Assembly: GCA_021654635.1 (NCBI GenBank)
Contig: AP025179.1
Span: 744,001 to 808,000 of the forward strand
From: Mycobacterium kiyosense
Lineage (GTDB): Bacteria > Actinomycetota > Actinomycetes > Mycobacteriales > Mycobacteriaceae
Reading direction: 5' to 3'
DNA: 64,000 nucleotides
The notes beneath the pieces are model-generated. The model had not been told where the DNA came from. It made no database searches and worked only from the letters and a program-made list of their open reading frames with translations. Position numbers and translations under genes: made by a program. Within the stretch, counting starts at the first letter, position 1; each line of letters starts with the position of its first letter. This document shows, one piece after another, positions 12,394-23,455 of the stretch.

Positions 12394-13712
12394 CACCGGT
12401 ACTCCTTGAGCCGCGGCCACAGCCCCAGCGCGACCGCGATGGCGGCGCCCAGGCTCAGCACCACCGCGCCGACCTGCGCCCCGGCCAGCCCGCGCTTGGC
12501 GTTGAGGACGTCGTTGCGCAGGTGGTTGCGGCTTTGGATCATCGCCTTGTTGAGCGCTTCGTCGAGCTTGTCGAACGCGGGGGTGGAGTCGTCCTCGCCC
12601 TTGCCGAGCGCCACCTGCGTGGCGGCCCGGTAGTTGCCGACCGAGATGTAGGCGTTGATCCGGTCGTTGGCCTGCTGCCAGCGGACCAGCAGCTGGTCGG
12701 CGCCCTGCAAGTCGGGCTTGTCGACGGCGTCGTGGCGGGCCATGTACGCGTCGAGTTGGTGGTGCATGGCATCGATGCGCTGGTAGAACGCCTGCTTGCG
12801 CACCTCTTCGTCGCCGCGCCGGATCAGCGACAAAGTCTCATCGGCGCGAGCCTGTTGGGCGGTGATCGCCAGGTTGGTCACGGTCTTGAGCGACTCGGCG
12901 GCAGTGTCCTTCGCACTACGACTAGCTGTAGTGGAAATAGCCAACGCGGTTCCGACCCACACCACCATGACGAGGATACCGAGACCGCCGACGACCAGGC
13001 CTGGATTGATACGCCGCCGGGTGCGCCGGGCCAGCCAGCGGTGCGAGAACGCGCCGAACATCACCGTGGTCGCGACCACCAGGATCACCGGCGCCGGGAT
13101 CTGGGTGGACGCGGTGGTTTCACTGTCCACCCGAGCCGACGTGGCCTGGTAGAGCTGCTGCGCGTCCGGCAGGATCCGGGACTGCATCAGCCCGGACGCC
13201 TCCGACAGGTACGACGAGCCCACCGGGTTGCCGGCCCGGTTATTTGTCCGCGCGATCTCGATCAGCCCGGTATAGACCGCCAGCTCGGCATTGATCCGGC
13301 CCAGCAGCTGCACCAGCGACTCGTCGGTGAGCCCGCTGGACGCGCGGGTCACCGCGCTCGCGGCGTCGGTGATGGCCTGCTCGTAGCGCACCCGGACACT
13401 GCGCGGCTCGGCCTGGGCGATGAACGCGGTCGCCGCCGCCGCGTCGGCCACCGACAGCGTGGTGTAGAGCCGGCCGGCCGCGAAGGACAGCGGCTCGGTG
13501 TGGTCGAGCACGGTGGTCAGCACCTGCTGGCGGTGGTTGATGGTGGTGGAGGTGGCGAACGCGCTGGACACACCGAGAGCCGCCAGCACGATGCCGATGG
13601 TCAGGATACGGCCGGGCGTGGTGGAGATGAACCACCAGCGCGGGTGGGCCGGTTCGGCGGGCGAGCGCAATCCCTGTGGCTCGGTCGACGGGTGCGCGAG
13701 CTCAACCGTCAC
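12393..13712 (-). CDS. glnX: GlnX membrane sensor protein
   Basis: A transmembrane protein that relays the signal from GlnH to PknG (ortholog of Rv0412c). From the GTG at 13712 (MTVELAHPSTEP) it has 439 residues. Hydrophobic segments lie near residues 40-60 (ILTIGIVLAALGVSSAFA), in the middle (PVILVVATTVMFGAF and LVVGGLGILVMVVWVGTALA) and at the C-terminus (VGAVVLSLGAAIAVALGLW). Two extracytoplasmic loops separate them. The frame extends upstream to a GTG at 13745, but the shorter start agrees with the family. It is the first gene of the glnX-glnH-pknG operon and diverges from mutT3 over about 115 bases. Confidence 0.9.
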
Positions 13713-13828
13713 GTCTGTTCCGACCTCATCTTTCGGCCATACCACGAACCTCTATAAGCGAAGTCTAAGAGCATTGCGCGGAGGATGTGGGGAGGCGGCA
13801 CCAATCCGGGCGTGCATATCCTGAATCG

Positions 13829-14324
13829 GTGCAGGGTGACGGTGACGGATGGGTGATTTCCGAGCGCGGCATCCATTACTGGGGCAGGTTCGGCGCGGCC
13901 GGACTGCTGTTGCGGGCGCCGCGGCCCGACGGCACCCCCCGCGGTTCTGCTGCAACACCGGGCGGTGTGGAGCCACCAAGGCGGCACCTGGGGCTTGCCG
14001 GGCGGTGCCCGCGACAGCCACGAGACCCCCGAGCAGACCGCGGTGCGCGAGGCGCGGGAGGAGGCCGGGCTGGACGCCGAACTGCTGACCGTGCGGACGA
14101 CGTTGGTCACCGCCGAGATCGCGGGACTGCGCGGTACGCGCTGGAGCTACACCACCGTCGTCGCTGATGCCGCCGAACTGCTGGAAACCGTGGCGAACCG
14201 GGAGAGCGCGGAGTTGCGCTGGGTCGGCGAGGACGACGTCGCCGAGCTGCCGTTGCACCCGGGATTCGCGGCCAGCTGGGAGCGGCTGCGCGGTGTCCTG
14301 GCCGGGTTGCCGCTGCGGGCGTGA
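13829..14324 (+). pseudogene. mutT3: MutT3-like Nudix hydrolase, interrupted by a +1 frameshift
   Basis: A Nudix hydrolase of the mycobacterial MutT3 type, which removes oxidised nucleotides. The N-terminal part ([25 protein letters not shown]) is in one frame. The rest, with the Nudix box [12 protein letters not shown] then [13 protein letters not shown], is in the next frame. The frames join if one C is removed from the C6 run at 13935-13940, giving [18 protein letters not shown]. The catalytic REAREE acidic residues are intact. The likely start is the GTG at 13829. It lies alone between divergent glnX and convergent thiE, whose stop is two bases away. Sequencing error is the simplest explanation. 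Confidence 0.8.
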
Positions 14325-14326
14325 GC

Positions 14327-15005
14327 TCAGCAGACCGCGCTGAGCGCCGAGGCGAGTTCCGTGGCAGCCGCCCGCGGGTCGTCGGCGGCGGTGATGGCGC
14401 GAACCACGACGATCCGCCGGGCGCCGGCTTCGAGCACCTCCGGCAGCCGCGCGGCGTCGATGCCGCCGATGGCGAACCAGGGCTTGTCGGTGTCCAGGCC
14501 GGCGACGGCGCGGACCAGCTCCAGCCCCGGTGCCGGGCGGCCCGGCTTGGTGGGGGGTGGGCCAGCACGGGCCGACGCAGAAGTAGTCGGCGGCTCCGCC
14601 GGCCGCGGCGGCAGCTTCGCCCGGAGTGTGACTGGACAGGCCGAGCAGCGGGCCCGCTCCCACGATCTCGCGGGCCACCTTGACAGGCAGGTCGCGTTGG
14701 CCCAGGTGCAGCACGTCGGCGCCGGCCGCGCGGGCGATGTCGGCGCGGTCGTTCACCGCGAACAGGGCGCCGTGCCGGTGGGCCGCGTCGGCCAGGACCT
14801 CGCAGGCGGCCAGCTCGTCGAGCGCCTCCAGCGGACCGAACCGCTGCTCACCGGGCGACCCTTTGTCGCGCAGCTGGATGATGTCCACCCCCCCGGCCAG
14901 CGCGGCGTCGGCAAACTCGGCCAGGTCGCCGCGTTCCCGGCGGGCGTCGGTGCACAGGTATAACCGGGCCTTCTGCAGCGCGGGACCGAGGCGGGGCTGA
15001 TGCAC
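14327..15005 (-). pseudogene. thiE: Thiamine-phosphate synthase, interrupted by a +1 frameshift
   Basis: Couples hydroxymethylpyrimidine pyrophosphate with thiazole phosphate to form thiamin phosphate. It starts at the GTG at 15005 ([24 protein letters not shown]). Family motifs [34 protein letters not shown] and [11 protein letters not shown] are in frame. After that the frame is lost at a G6 run (14552-14557). Removing one G restores [23 protein letters not shown] and [11 protein letters not shown], ending at the TGA at 14327. It lies divergent from the riboswitch-controlled thiOSG operon. If the frameshift is real, thiamin synthesis would be blocked unless there is another thiE. Confidence 0.85.
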
Positions 15006-15042
15006 ACCGCGACGTTAGCGCGCTAGCGTAGAAGCCGAACAA

Positions 15043-15163
15043 CACACGGGAGTCCCGGGTACCAGCGGGGCTGAGAGTGGGCTGACGAAGTCGCAGACCG
15101 GTCTGCGGGCTTGGACCTGCCCTTACCGTCACACCTGATCCGGGTCATGCCGGCGAAGGGAGG
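15043..15163 (+). promoter_or_regulatory. TPP riboswitch (THI element) upstream of thiO
   Basis: The conserved THI-box pieces are present in order: CACGGGAGTCCC, then GGGGCTGAGAG near 15067, and the 3' core CTGATCCGGGTCATGCCGGC followed by GAAGGGAGG. The GGGAGG at 15158-15163 is also the ribosome binding site of thiO, six bases before its ATG. Thiamin pyrophosphate binding would therefore be expected to block translation start of thiO and the genes behind it. Confidence 0.93.
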
Positions 15164-15168
15164 CAAGG

Positions 15169-16184
15169 ATGTCAAGCACGCCCACCGGGACGGTCGCCGT
15201 GATCGGCGGCGGCGTCATCGGGTTGTCGGTGGCACGCCGCGCGGCCCAGGCCGGGTTTTCGGTGCTGGTGCACCGCGATTCCGATTTCGGTGCTTCCTGG
15301 GTGGCCGGCGGCATGCTGGCCCCGCACAGCGAGGGCTGGCCCGGCGAGGAGCAGTTGCTGCGGCTGGGCCTGGAGTCGCTGCGGCTGTGGCGCGAGGGCG
15401 GTTTTCTGGACGGGCTGGACCCGCAGGTGGTGACCGCGCGCGAGTCGCTGGTGGTGGCCGTCGACCGTGCCGACGTCGCCGATCTGCGGACCGTGGCGGA
15501 CTGGCTGTCGGCCCAAGGCCATCCGGTGGTTTGGGAATCGTCCATGCGCGACGTCGAACCGCAACTGGCCCAAGGCATTCGGCACGGGTTCCGGGCGCCG
15601 ACCGAGCTCGCGGTGGACAACCGCGCGGTGCTCGAGGCGCTGATCGGTGACTGCGAGCGACTCGGGGTCCGGTGGGCCGGTCCGGTGACCGAACTCGGTG
15701 CGGCGCAGGGCGAGACGGTGGTGATCGCCAACGGCATCGACGCCCCCGCGTTGTGCCCCGGGCTGCCGGTGCGTCCGGTGAAGGGCGAGGTGCTGCGGTT
15801 GCGCTGGCGCAAGGGCTGCACACCGTTGCCGCAGCGGGTGGTTCGGGCCCGGATACACGGCCGTCAGGTGTACCTGGTGCCCCGGGCCGACGGGGTGGTG
15901 GTCGGCGCGACCCAGTACGAACACGGGCGGGACACCGCGCCGGTGGTGTCGGGGGTGCGTGACCTGCTCGACGACGCGTGCGCGGTGCTGCCGGCGCTGG
16001 GGGAGTACGAACTGGCCGAGTGCGCCGCCGGCCTGCGGCCGATGACCCCGGACAACCTGCCCATCGTGCGGCGACTGGACGAGCGGACGCTGGTGGCCAC
16101 CGGGCACGGCCGCTCCGGGTTCCTGTTGGCGCCGTGGACAGCTGAACAGATTGTGTCCCAACTCATTCCAATCGGAGTGCACTG

Positions 16185-16185
<1 letters not shown>
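15169..16185 (+). CDS. thiO: Glycine oxidase ThiO
   Basis: An FAD enzyme that oxidises glycine to the imine used in making the thiamin thiazole ring. The 338-residue protein starts with the dinucleotide-binding motif VIGGGVIGLSVARRAAQAGF. It continues with SWVAGGMLAPHSEG and the C-terminal ATGHGRSGFLLAPWTA that is characteristic of the family. It starts with ATG just after the riboswitch ribosome binding site and ends in a TGATG overlap with thiS. Confidence 0.95.
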
Positions 16186-17945
<1,760 letters not shown>

Positions 17946-17955
17946 CCCCAGGGCG

Positions 17956-18474
17956 TCAGCCGTTGGCTTGCCACCACTTGTAGAGCGCGGCCGTGTCGCC
18001 GCCCGATCCGCGGACGAACGCCACCACGTTCTTGGCGTCCACGGTCCAGATGACCTCGGCCTTGCCGTCATCGGTTCCGCAGGCGACCTGCCCGGCCGAG
18101 TCGGTCGAGCTGCCCTGGTGCCAGGTGGTCGGCGACTTGGCGTCCCCGCAGTTCGCAAGCGTGTCGCCGGCGATGAGTTTGGTGAACGCGCTGGCCATGT
18201 CGGAGCTGTTGGGGAACAGGAAGTACTTGGCCCCCGACGGTCCACTGCTGTCGGAGTTCTGCCCACAGACCAGTACCGACTGCACCGTCGGGAAGGCGGA
18301 CTGCACCTCCGAAACCGATTGGGAGGAGCAGTTACTCGAGTTGTAGCCCTTGGACAGCGATCCGGCGAACGCGTCGGTCGGGTCGGCCGACGCGGTGCCG
18401 GCACCGAAGCAGCCGAAACTGGCTACCACTGCCGCGGCGGTGATGCCGCGCAGTGCGTTGGCGCGATGAGTCAT
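17956..18474 (-). CDS. Small secreted protein, paralog A
   Basis: A 172-residue exported protein. The signal peptide is clear (MTHRANALRGITAAAVVASF, cleavage likely at TASA-DP). The mature part has Cys in SSNCSS, VLVCGQN, LANCGD and VACGT, suggesting two disulfides. It also has the shared segments SPTTWHQG, GQVACG and AEVIWT.DAKNV. I recognise no enzyme motif; similar domains occur as extracellular parts of mycobacterial proteins. It lies 103 bases from a paralog on the same strand and ends close to the SGNH gene (convergent). Confidence 0.8.
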   Translation of the reverse strand: MTHRANALRGITAAAVVASFGCFGAGTASADPTDAFAGSLSKGYNSSNCSSQSVSEVQSAFPTVQSVLVCGQNSDSSGPSGAKYFLFPNSSDMASAFTKLIAGDTLANCGDAKSPTTWHQGSSTDSAGQVACGTDDGKAEVIWTVDAKNVVAFVRGSGGDTAALYKWWQANG

Positions 18475-18577
18475 TGTTAGCTCCTTGCTTGTCGTTGGAT
18501 TGAGTAACTATTGGACGAGTGATCCGGCTGCGCTGCTTGACGAAACAGAACAGTCCTTCGCGGCCCGAACGGAAAAA

Positions 18578-19078
18578 TCAGCCGTTGGTGCGCCACCATT
18601 GGTAGAGCGCGGCGGTGTCGGTGTTCGAGGCGCGGATGAAGCTCAGTACGTTCTTCGCGTCGGTGGTCCAGATGACCTCGGCCTGGCCCTGGTAGGTGCC
18701 GCAGGCCACCTGCCCGGCTGATGTGGTGGCATTGCCCTGATGCCAGGTGGTGGGCGAGTCGGCGTCGCCGCACTTGGCCAGGGTGTCGTCTTTGATGCTG
18801 GCGGTGAATGCACTGGCCAGGTCGGTGGTGTTGCCGAACAACATGTACTTGCCGACCACGGGCCCACCCTCGAGCGAGTTCTGGCCGCATTCCATGACCG
18901 CGACCATGCCGCTGGACGGGTCTTTGGCGCTGCAGTTGCTTGTCGAGTAGCCCTTCGACAGCACGCTGACCAGCGTTTCGTTGGGGTCGGCATTGGCTGC
19001 GGCCATACCCGCGTAACTGACACTGCCCAGCACTGCCGCGGCGGTGGCGGCCCGCAACAACTTCGATAGGGGGGACAT
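18578..19078 (-). CDS. Small secreted protein, paralog B
   Basis: A 166-residue exported protein closely related to its neighbour. It shares SKGYSTSNCS, ECGQNS, FGNTTDLASAFT, SPTTWHQGN, GQVACGTYQGQAEVIWTTDAKNV and a C-terminal ALYQWWRTNG. The ATG at 19078 is preceded by AGGAG at a good distance and gives the signal peptide MSPLSKLLRAATAAAVLG. The four Cys positions are conserved between the two paralogs. Function is unknown. The pair probably arose by tandem duplication and may share one transcript. Confidence 0.8.
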   Translation of the reverse strand: MSPLSKLLRAATAAAVLGSVSYAGMAAANADPNETLVSVLSKGYSTSNCSAKDPSSGMVAVMECGQNSLEGGPVVGKYMLFGNTTDLASAFTASIKDDTLAKCGDADSPTTWHQGNATTSAGQVACGTYQGQAEVIWTTDAKNVLSFIRASNTDTAALYQWWRTNG

Positions 19079-19560
19079 CGATGGACTCCTCGGTGGTTTG
19101 TGGGACCGGTGGTGCAACTGTGCCGATATCGGGGAAGTGTATTTGCGGTATACGACTTAAAACAGGGTTTTGCCAACATGGATAGTAGAGCGATGCCGCG
19201 CCGGCGCAATACATTCCGTTGCAAACTATCTTTCTTGGCATTAGTTTCCCATAAATCCCCGGTGCCGAGTCGATGGCGGACGCAGCCCTGCGATTTCGGG
19301 GTGAGGCCGCTTTCGGGCCGAATATGCTTCGGAGCGGTCTTATTCCGATGCGGCGCAGGCCGGCCGGGACCGGACGGATTTGGCGGCTAAAGAATATTGA
19401 AATCTGCAGTCTCTCAATAATTTTCACCCGCGCCGCAGTGGCTCGTCGGCAATTTGCGGAATCGGCTGATGGCCGCGCAGGTTGGAGAGCCGTGGCGACG
19501 GATTTCGGGTATGGTAAGCGTCGCTTCACGCCAGCTAACTTCTTCTGATCAGGAGAATTC
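19079..19560. other. 482-bp intergenic region
   Basis: The gap separates the divergent secreted-protein gene B from the CD225-like gene. It is visibly richer in A/T than the flanking genes (for example around 19385-19425). Short open frames cross it, but none has coding character or a good ribosome binding site. It probably holds promoters for both sides; I can define no specific site except the AGGAGAA ribosome binding site at about 19550. Confidence 0.6.
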
Positions 19561-19884
19561 ATGACGCAACCACCTCCCGGTTACCCGCCGCAGCAGCCGG
19601 CCGGATCGCCGCCGAACAACTACTTGGTGTGGTCGATTTTGGCGACGCTGTTCTGCTTTCCCATCACCGGGATCATCGCGATCGTCAAGTCCAGCCAGGT
19701 GTCCGGATTGTGGGCGCAAGGGCTGCACGCCGAGGCGCAGGCGTCCGCCGACGCCGCCAAGAAGTGGGTGAAGTGGTCGGTCATCATCTGGGTGGTATCC
19801 GTCATCGTCTACGGAATCCTCATGGTCGTACTCGCGTCGAACACCCCGGACAACAGCGCTGCGATGGCCGCCGCGCTGTTCTGA
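19561..19884 (+). CDS. CD225/dispanin-like small membrane protein
   Basis: A 107-residue protein with a Pro/Gln-rich N-terminus (PPPGYPPQQPAG) and two hydrophobic segments. The first is YLVWSILATLFCFPITGIIAIVKSSQV, the CD225/dispanin signature. The second is WSVIIWVVSVIVYGILMVVL. Such proteins sit in the cell membrane; their role in bacteria is unknown. ATG start, with AGGAGAATTC just upstream. The following DUF2752 gene begins 13 bases later on the same strand. Confidence 0.85.
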   Translation: MTQPPPGYPPQQPAGSPPNNYLVWSILATLFCFPITGIIAIVKSSQVSGLWAQGLHAEAQASADAAKKWVKWSVIIWVVSVIVYGILMVVLASNTPDNSAAMAAALF

Positions 19885-19897
19885 GTCCCGGCTCGAC

Positions 19898-20320
19898 ATG
19901 ACCCGCCACGTCGCGGAGCCCGCCCAGCTGGGCGCACCACTGTTGGTGGCCGGCGCCTCGGTGCTGGTGTGCTCCGCGATCTGGCTGGGCGACCCGACCA
20001 CCCCGGGTGGGCCGCTGCCGACCTGCCCCACCAAAGCGCTGCTGGGTATCGACTGCCCCGGCTGTGGCAGCATGCGAATGCTCTACAGCCTGATGCACGG
20101 TGATCCGTTGGCGGCCGCGAGGTTCAACGCGCTGGGTCTGGTGGCTCTGGTGCTCCTGGTGTGGGCCTATCTGGGCTGGGCGTACGGCCGCGCGACGGGT
20201 CAGCGCATCCGGAGCTGGCAGCACGGGCGCTGGGCTCCGGCGGTCACCTTGACGCTTGTGATGGCCTGGTTTGTGGTGCGCAACCTGCCGTTCGCTCCGT
20301 TCACCGGGTTGTTCGTGTGA
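19898..20320 (+). CDS. DUF2752 membrane protein
   Basis: A 140-residue integral membrane protein with the DUF2752 hallmark CPGCGSMRMLYSLMHGD. Hydrophobic segments lie near residues 14-30, 67-85 and 108-125. The function of the family is unknown. It is probably co-transcribed with the CD225-like gene upstream; lpqL follows after 39 bases. Confidence 0.85.
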   Translation: MTRHVAEPAQLGAPLLVAGASVLVCSAIWLGDPTTPGGPLPTCPTKALLGIDCPGCGSMRMLYSLMHGDPLAAARFNALGLVALVLLVWAYLGWAYGRATGQRIRSWQHGRWAPAVTLTLVMAWFVVRNLPFAPFTGLFV

Positions 20321-20359
20321 TCGGGCCCGATCGCGCCACGCTGGTCTAGTCTGGGCGCG

Positions 20360-21865
20360 ATGGCGAACAAATCGAAGACGATTCCTGCCGCGCTGGCTTT
20401 GTGGGTCGTGGTGGCCCTCGTTGCATTCCTGTCCGGTTGCACGCGCTGCTCGAACGACGCGCAGCCCGCCGGCAGCAACACCGCCGCGACCGAGTTCGCC
20501 ACCATGATCCGCGGCAAGGTCACCACCGACGCGATGATGGCGCACCTGAGAAAACTGCAAGACATCGCCAACGCCAACAACGGCACCCGCGCCGTCGGCA
20601 CGCCGGGCTACGACGCCAGCGTCGACTACGTCGCTGAAACGTTGCGCAGCAAGGGTTTCGAGGTTCAACTCCCGGAGTTCTCGGCGCGGGTGTTTCACGC
20701 CGACAAAGGTTCGTTGACCGTCGGCGACCTGACCGCCGAGGCGCGCGCGCTGGAATACAGTCGCAGCGCCCCCGACGGAGTGACCGGGCCGCTGCTGTTC
20801 GCGCCCGAGGGGGACAGTCCCGGCTGCACGCCCGGTGACTACGACCGGCTGCCGGTACAGGGCGCCGTGGTGGTGGTCGGTCGCGGCGCCTGCCAGTTCG
20901 CGCAGAAGGAAGACGCCGCCGCCCAGCGCGGCGCCGTCGCCCTGATCGTCGTCGACAACGTCGACGAGCAGTCGATGGGCGGCACGCTGGGGGCGAATAC
21001 CGACGTCAAGATCCCGGTGGTCAGCGTCACCAGGTCCGTCGGCTACCAACTGCGCTCTAAGTCCGGCCCGGCGACGATCAAGCTGAACGCGGAGACCAAA
21101 AGTTTCAAGGCCCGCAACGTGATTGCCCAAACCAAGACGGGATCGTCGACCGACGTCGTGATGGCCGGAGCGCACCTGGACAGCGTCCCGGAGGGCCCCG
21201 GCATCAACGACAACGGTTCCGGGGTGGCCGCGGTCCTGGAAACCGCAGTGCAGCTTGGCAATTCGCCGCAGGTGCACAATGCGGTCCGGTTCGCGTTCTG
21301 GGGCGCCGAGGAACTCGGGCTGATCGGCTCCCGCAATTACGTGGAGTCGCTGGATCTCGAGGGGCTCAAGAACATCGCGCTGTACCTGAACTTCGACATG
21401 CTGGCCTCGCCCAATCCGGGTTACTTCACCTACGACGGCGACCAGTCGCTGCCGCTGGACCAACGCGGCCAGCCGGTGGTGCCCGAAGGGTCGGCGGGTA
21501 TCGAGCGAATGCTGGTCAACTACCTGAAGTTGTCCGGCAAGACCGCGCAGGACACCTCGTTCGACGGCCGCTCCGACTACGACGGATTCACCTTGGCCGG
21601 CATTCCGTCCGGCGGGTTGTTCGCCGGCGCGGAGGCCAAGAAATCCGACGAACAGGCCAAGCTGTGGGGCGGGACCGCAAACGAGCCCTTCGATCCCAAC
21701 TATCACCAGAAGGGCGACACCCTCGAGCACATCGACCGCACCGCGCTGGGCATCCAGGGTGGCGGCGTCGCCTACGCCGTGGCCCTGTACGCGCAGGACA
21801 TCGGCGGACGAAACGGAGTTCCGGCCATGGCGGACCGCGTCCGTCACGTGCTCGCGAAGTCATGA
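20360..21865 (+). CDS. lpqL: Zinc aminopeptidase lipoprotein LpqL
   Basis: An exported M28-family metallopeptidase anchored as a lipoprotein (lipobox LSGC near residue 30), 501 residues. A PA domain is inserted around 120-240. The zinc site matches Streptomyces griseus aminopeptidase: His272 (GAHLDS), Asp284 (GINDNGSG), Glu-Glu in WGAEELG, Asp in NFDML and His449 (NYHQKGDT). All ligands are present, so it should be active on N-terminal residues outside the membrane. ATG start. It overlaps the following paralog by ATGA, so both are made from one message. Confidence 0.95.
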   Translation: MANKSKTIPAALALWVVVALVAFLSGCTRCSNDAQPAGSNTAATEFATMIRGKVTTDAMMAHLRKLQDIANANNGTRAVGTPGYDASVDYVAETLRSKGFEVQLPEFSARVFHADKGSLTVGDLTAEARALEYSRSAPDGVTGPLLFAPEGDSPGCTPGDYDRLPVQGAVVVVGRGACQFAQKEDAAAQRGAVALIVVDNVDEQSMGGTLGANTDVKIPVVSVTRSVGYQLRSKSGPATIKLNAETKSFKARNVIAQTKTGSSTDVVMAGAHLDSVPEGPGINDNGSGVAAVLETAVQLGNSPQVHNAVRFAFWGAEELGLIGSRNYVESLDLEGLKNIALYLNFDMLASPNPGYFTYDGDQSLPLDQRGQPVVPEGSAGIERMLVNYLKLSGKTAQDTSFDGRSDYDGFTLAGIPSGGLFAGAEAKKSDEQAKLWGGTANEPFDPNYHQKGDTLEHIDRTALGIQGGGVAYAVALYAQDIGGRNGVPAMADRVRHVLAKS

Positions 21866-23331
21866 TCGGCCGGCTCGCCGCCCTGCTGCTGACCCTGCTG
21901 CTCGCGGCGTGCTCGACTCCGCATTCGTCCCCCACCCCGGCTGCCGTGCCGGATCCGGCCCGCGCGCTGGCGGCCAAGGTGACCGCCGACGCGATGTTCA
22001 CCCATCTTCGGGCCCTGCAGAATATCGCCAACGCCAACAAGGGCAGTCGGGCTTCGGGAACGCCGGGTTATGACGCGAGCGTGGACTATGTGGCGAACAC
22101 ACTGCGCGGCAAAGGTTTCGAGGTCTCCACGCCGCAGTTCGAGCGGTTGCGCAACACCTCGCAGGGCAAGCCGACACTGACGGTTGCCGGGCGGAGCTTT
22201 CCCGTCGACCAGGCCTCGCTGCTGGTCAAGACGCCGGCGGGCGGGCTGAGCGGACAACCGGTCCGGCCCGCCCAGCCGGCCGGCTGCGCCGCCGCCGACT
22301 ACCCGGCCACCCTGCCCAAGGGAGCCATCGCAGTCACCGACGACACCGGATGTTCGGTGGTCGACAAGCAGAACACGGCGGCGGCCAAGGGTGCGGCGGC
22401 GCTGATCGTGACCAGCCAGCCAGGCGGTCGCGGCGCTCCGCCCACCCTGTTCAACCCCGGCTACTACAACCAGCTGACCGTTCCGGTCGCCGTCGTCGGC
22501 GCCGAGGGAGCCGCCGCGTTGAGCCGTGCCACCGGGACGGTGCGCCTGGTGCTGGACGCGGAGAACCTCAAAGTCATCTCGCGAAACGTGCTGGCGCAGA
22601 CCAGGACCGGAACAGGCAAAGACGTCGTGATGGTCGGCACCCACCTGGACAGCGCACCGGACAGCCCGGGCATCAACAACGCGGGGACCGGGGTGGCGGC
22701 GGTGCTCGAGACCGCGCTGCAGCTCGGGCCGCTGCCGGCGGTGACCAACGCCGTCCGGTTCGCGTTCTGGGGCGCCGAGGAGAACGGCACCAACGGTTCC
22801 ATGGACTACGTGTTCGGGCTGGACAACGACGCGCTCAACGATATTGCGCTGTATCTGAACTTCGACATGCTGGGCTCGCCCAACCCGGGATTCTTCACCG
22901 ACGACGGCGACCAGTCGGGTCCGCCCGGGACCGCGGTGGCATCCAGCGACGTGCCCGAAGGCTCGGCCGGCATAGAACGCACCCTGGCCGGTTACCTGAA
23001 CCTGGCCGGCAAGCGACCGGACGACATGCCGTTGAACACCCGCACCGATTACCATCCGTTCCTGGCGGCGGGCGTGCCGGTGGGCGGCATGAACACCGGA
23101 GCCTCGCAGCTGAAAACTACTGTGCAGGAACGGTTCTGGGGCGGGCAGGCCGGTGCCGCGTTCGACCCGAACTATCGGAGCGCCCGCGACACCGCCGACG
23201 CCGTCGACCGGGAAGCATTGGCGGTCATGGGGTCTGGCGTGGCGTTCGCGGTAGCGACCTATGCGGCGTCGATCACCGGCGTCAACGGTGTAGCTCCGCG
23301 CGACAAGCGCCATCGGACGCGGATCTCCTGA
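21862..23331 (+). CDS. LpqL-like lipoprotein, predicted inactive peptidase
   Basis: A 489-residue paralog of LpqL with a lipoprotein signal (LLTLLLAACSTP) and the same M28 plus PA layout. Two zinc ligands are changed. The bridging Asp is Asn273 (GINNAGTG instead of GINDNGSG), and the last His is Arg439 (NYRSARDT instead of NYHQKGDT). The other ligands (GTHLDS, WGAEENG, NFDML) remain. The frame is intact and long, so this looks like a maintained pseudoenzyme. It is translationally coupled to lpqL, so it may act as a partner or a substrate-binding version of it. Confidence 0.9.
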   Translation: MIGRLAALLLTLLLAACSTPHSSPTPAAVPDPARALAAKVTADAMFTHLRALQNIANANKGSRASGTPGYDASVDYVANTLRGKGFEVSTPQFERLRNTSQGKPTLTVAGRSFPVDQASLLVKTPAGGLSGQPVRPAQPAGCAAADYPATLPKGAIAVTDDTGCSVVDKQNTAAAKGAAALIVTSQPGGRGAPPTLFNPGYYNQLTVPVAVVGAEGAAALSRATGTVRLVLDAENLKVISRNVLAQTRTGTGKDVVMVGTHLDSAPDSPGINNAGTGVAAVLETALQLGPLPAVTNAVRFAFWGAEENGTNGSMDYVFGLDNDALNDIALYLNFDMLGSPNPGFFTDDGDQSGPPGTAVASSDVPEGSAGIERTLAGYLNLAGKRPDDMPLNTRTDYHPFLAAGVPVGGMNTGASQLKTTVQERFWGGQAGAAFDPNYRSARDTADAVDREALAVMGSGVAFAVATYAASITGVNGVAPRDKRHRTRIS

Positions 23332-23455
23332 CGCCGATAGAGCCGTTGAGCCACAGGCATTTCAGCTCGCCGCGGCGCATTCGACTCAGTACCCCGCGCC
23401 GCGCTGTCTAGACTAAGGTTCCTCGCATGCAGGCCGGTCGGGACGGGGTTGTCAG

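Noticed and set aside
19129-19548. Short open frames of 91-96 codons in the 482-bp gap
   Set aside because: No ribosome binding site, odd composition (many Arg, Cys, Trp) and no operon context.
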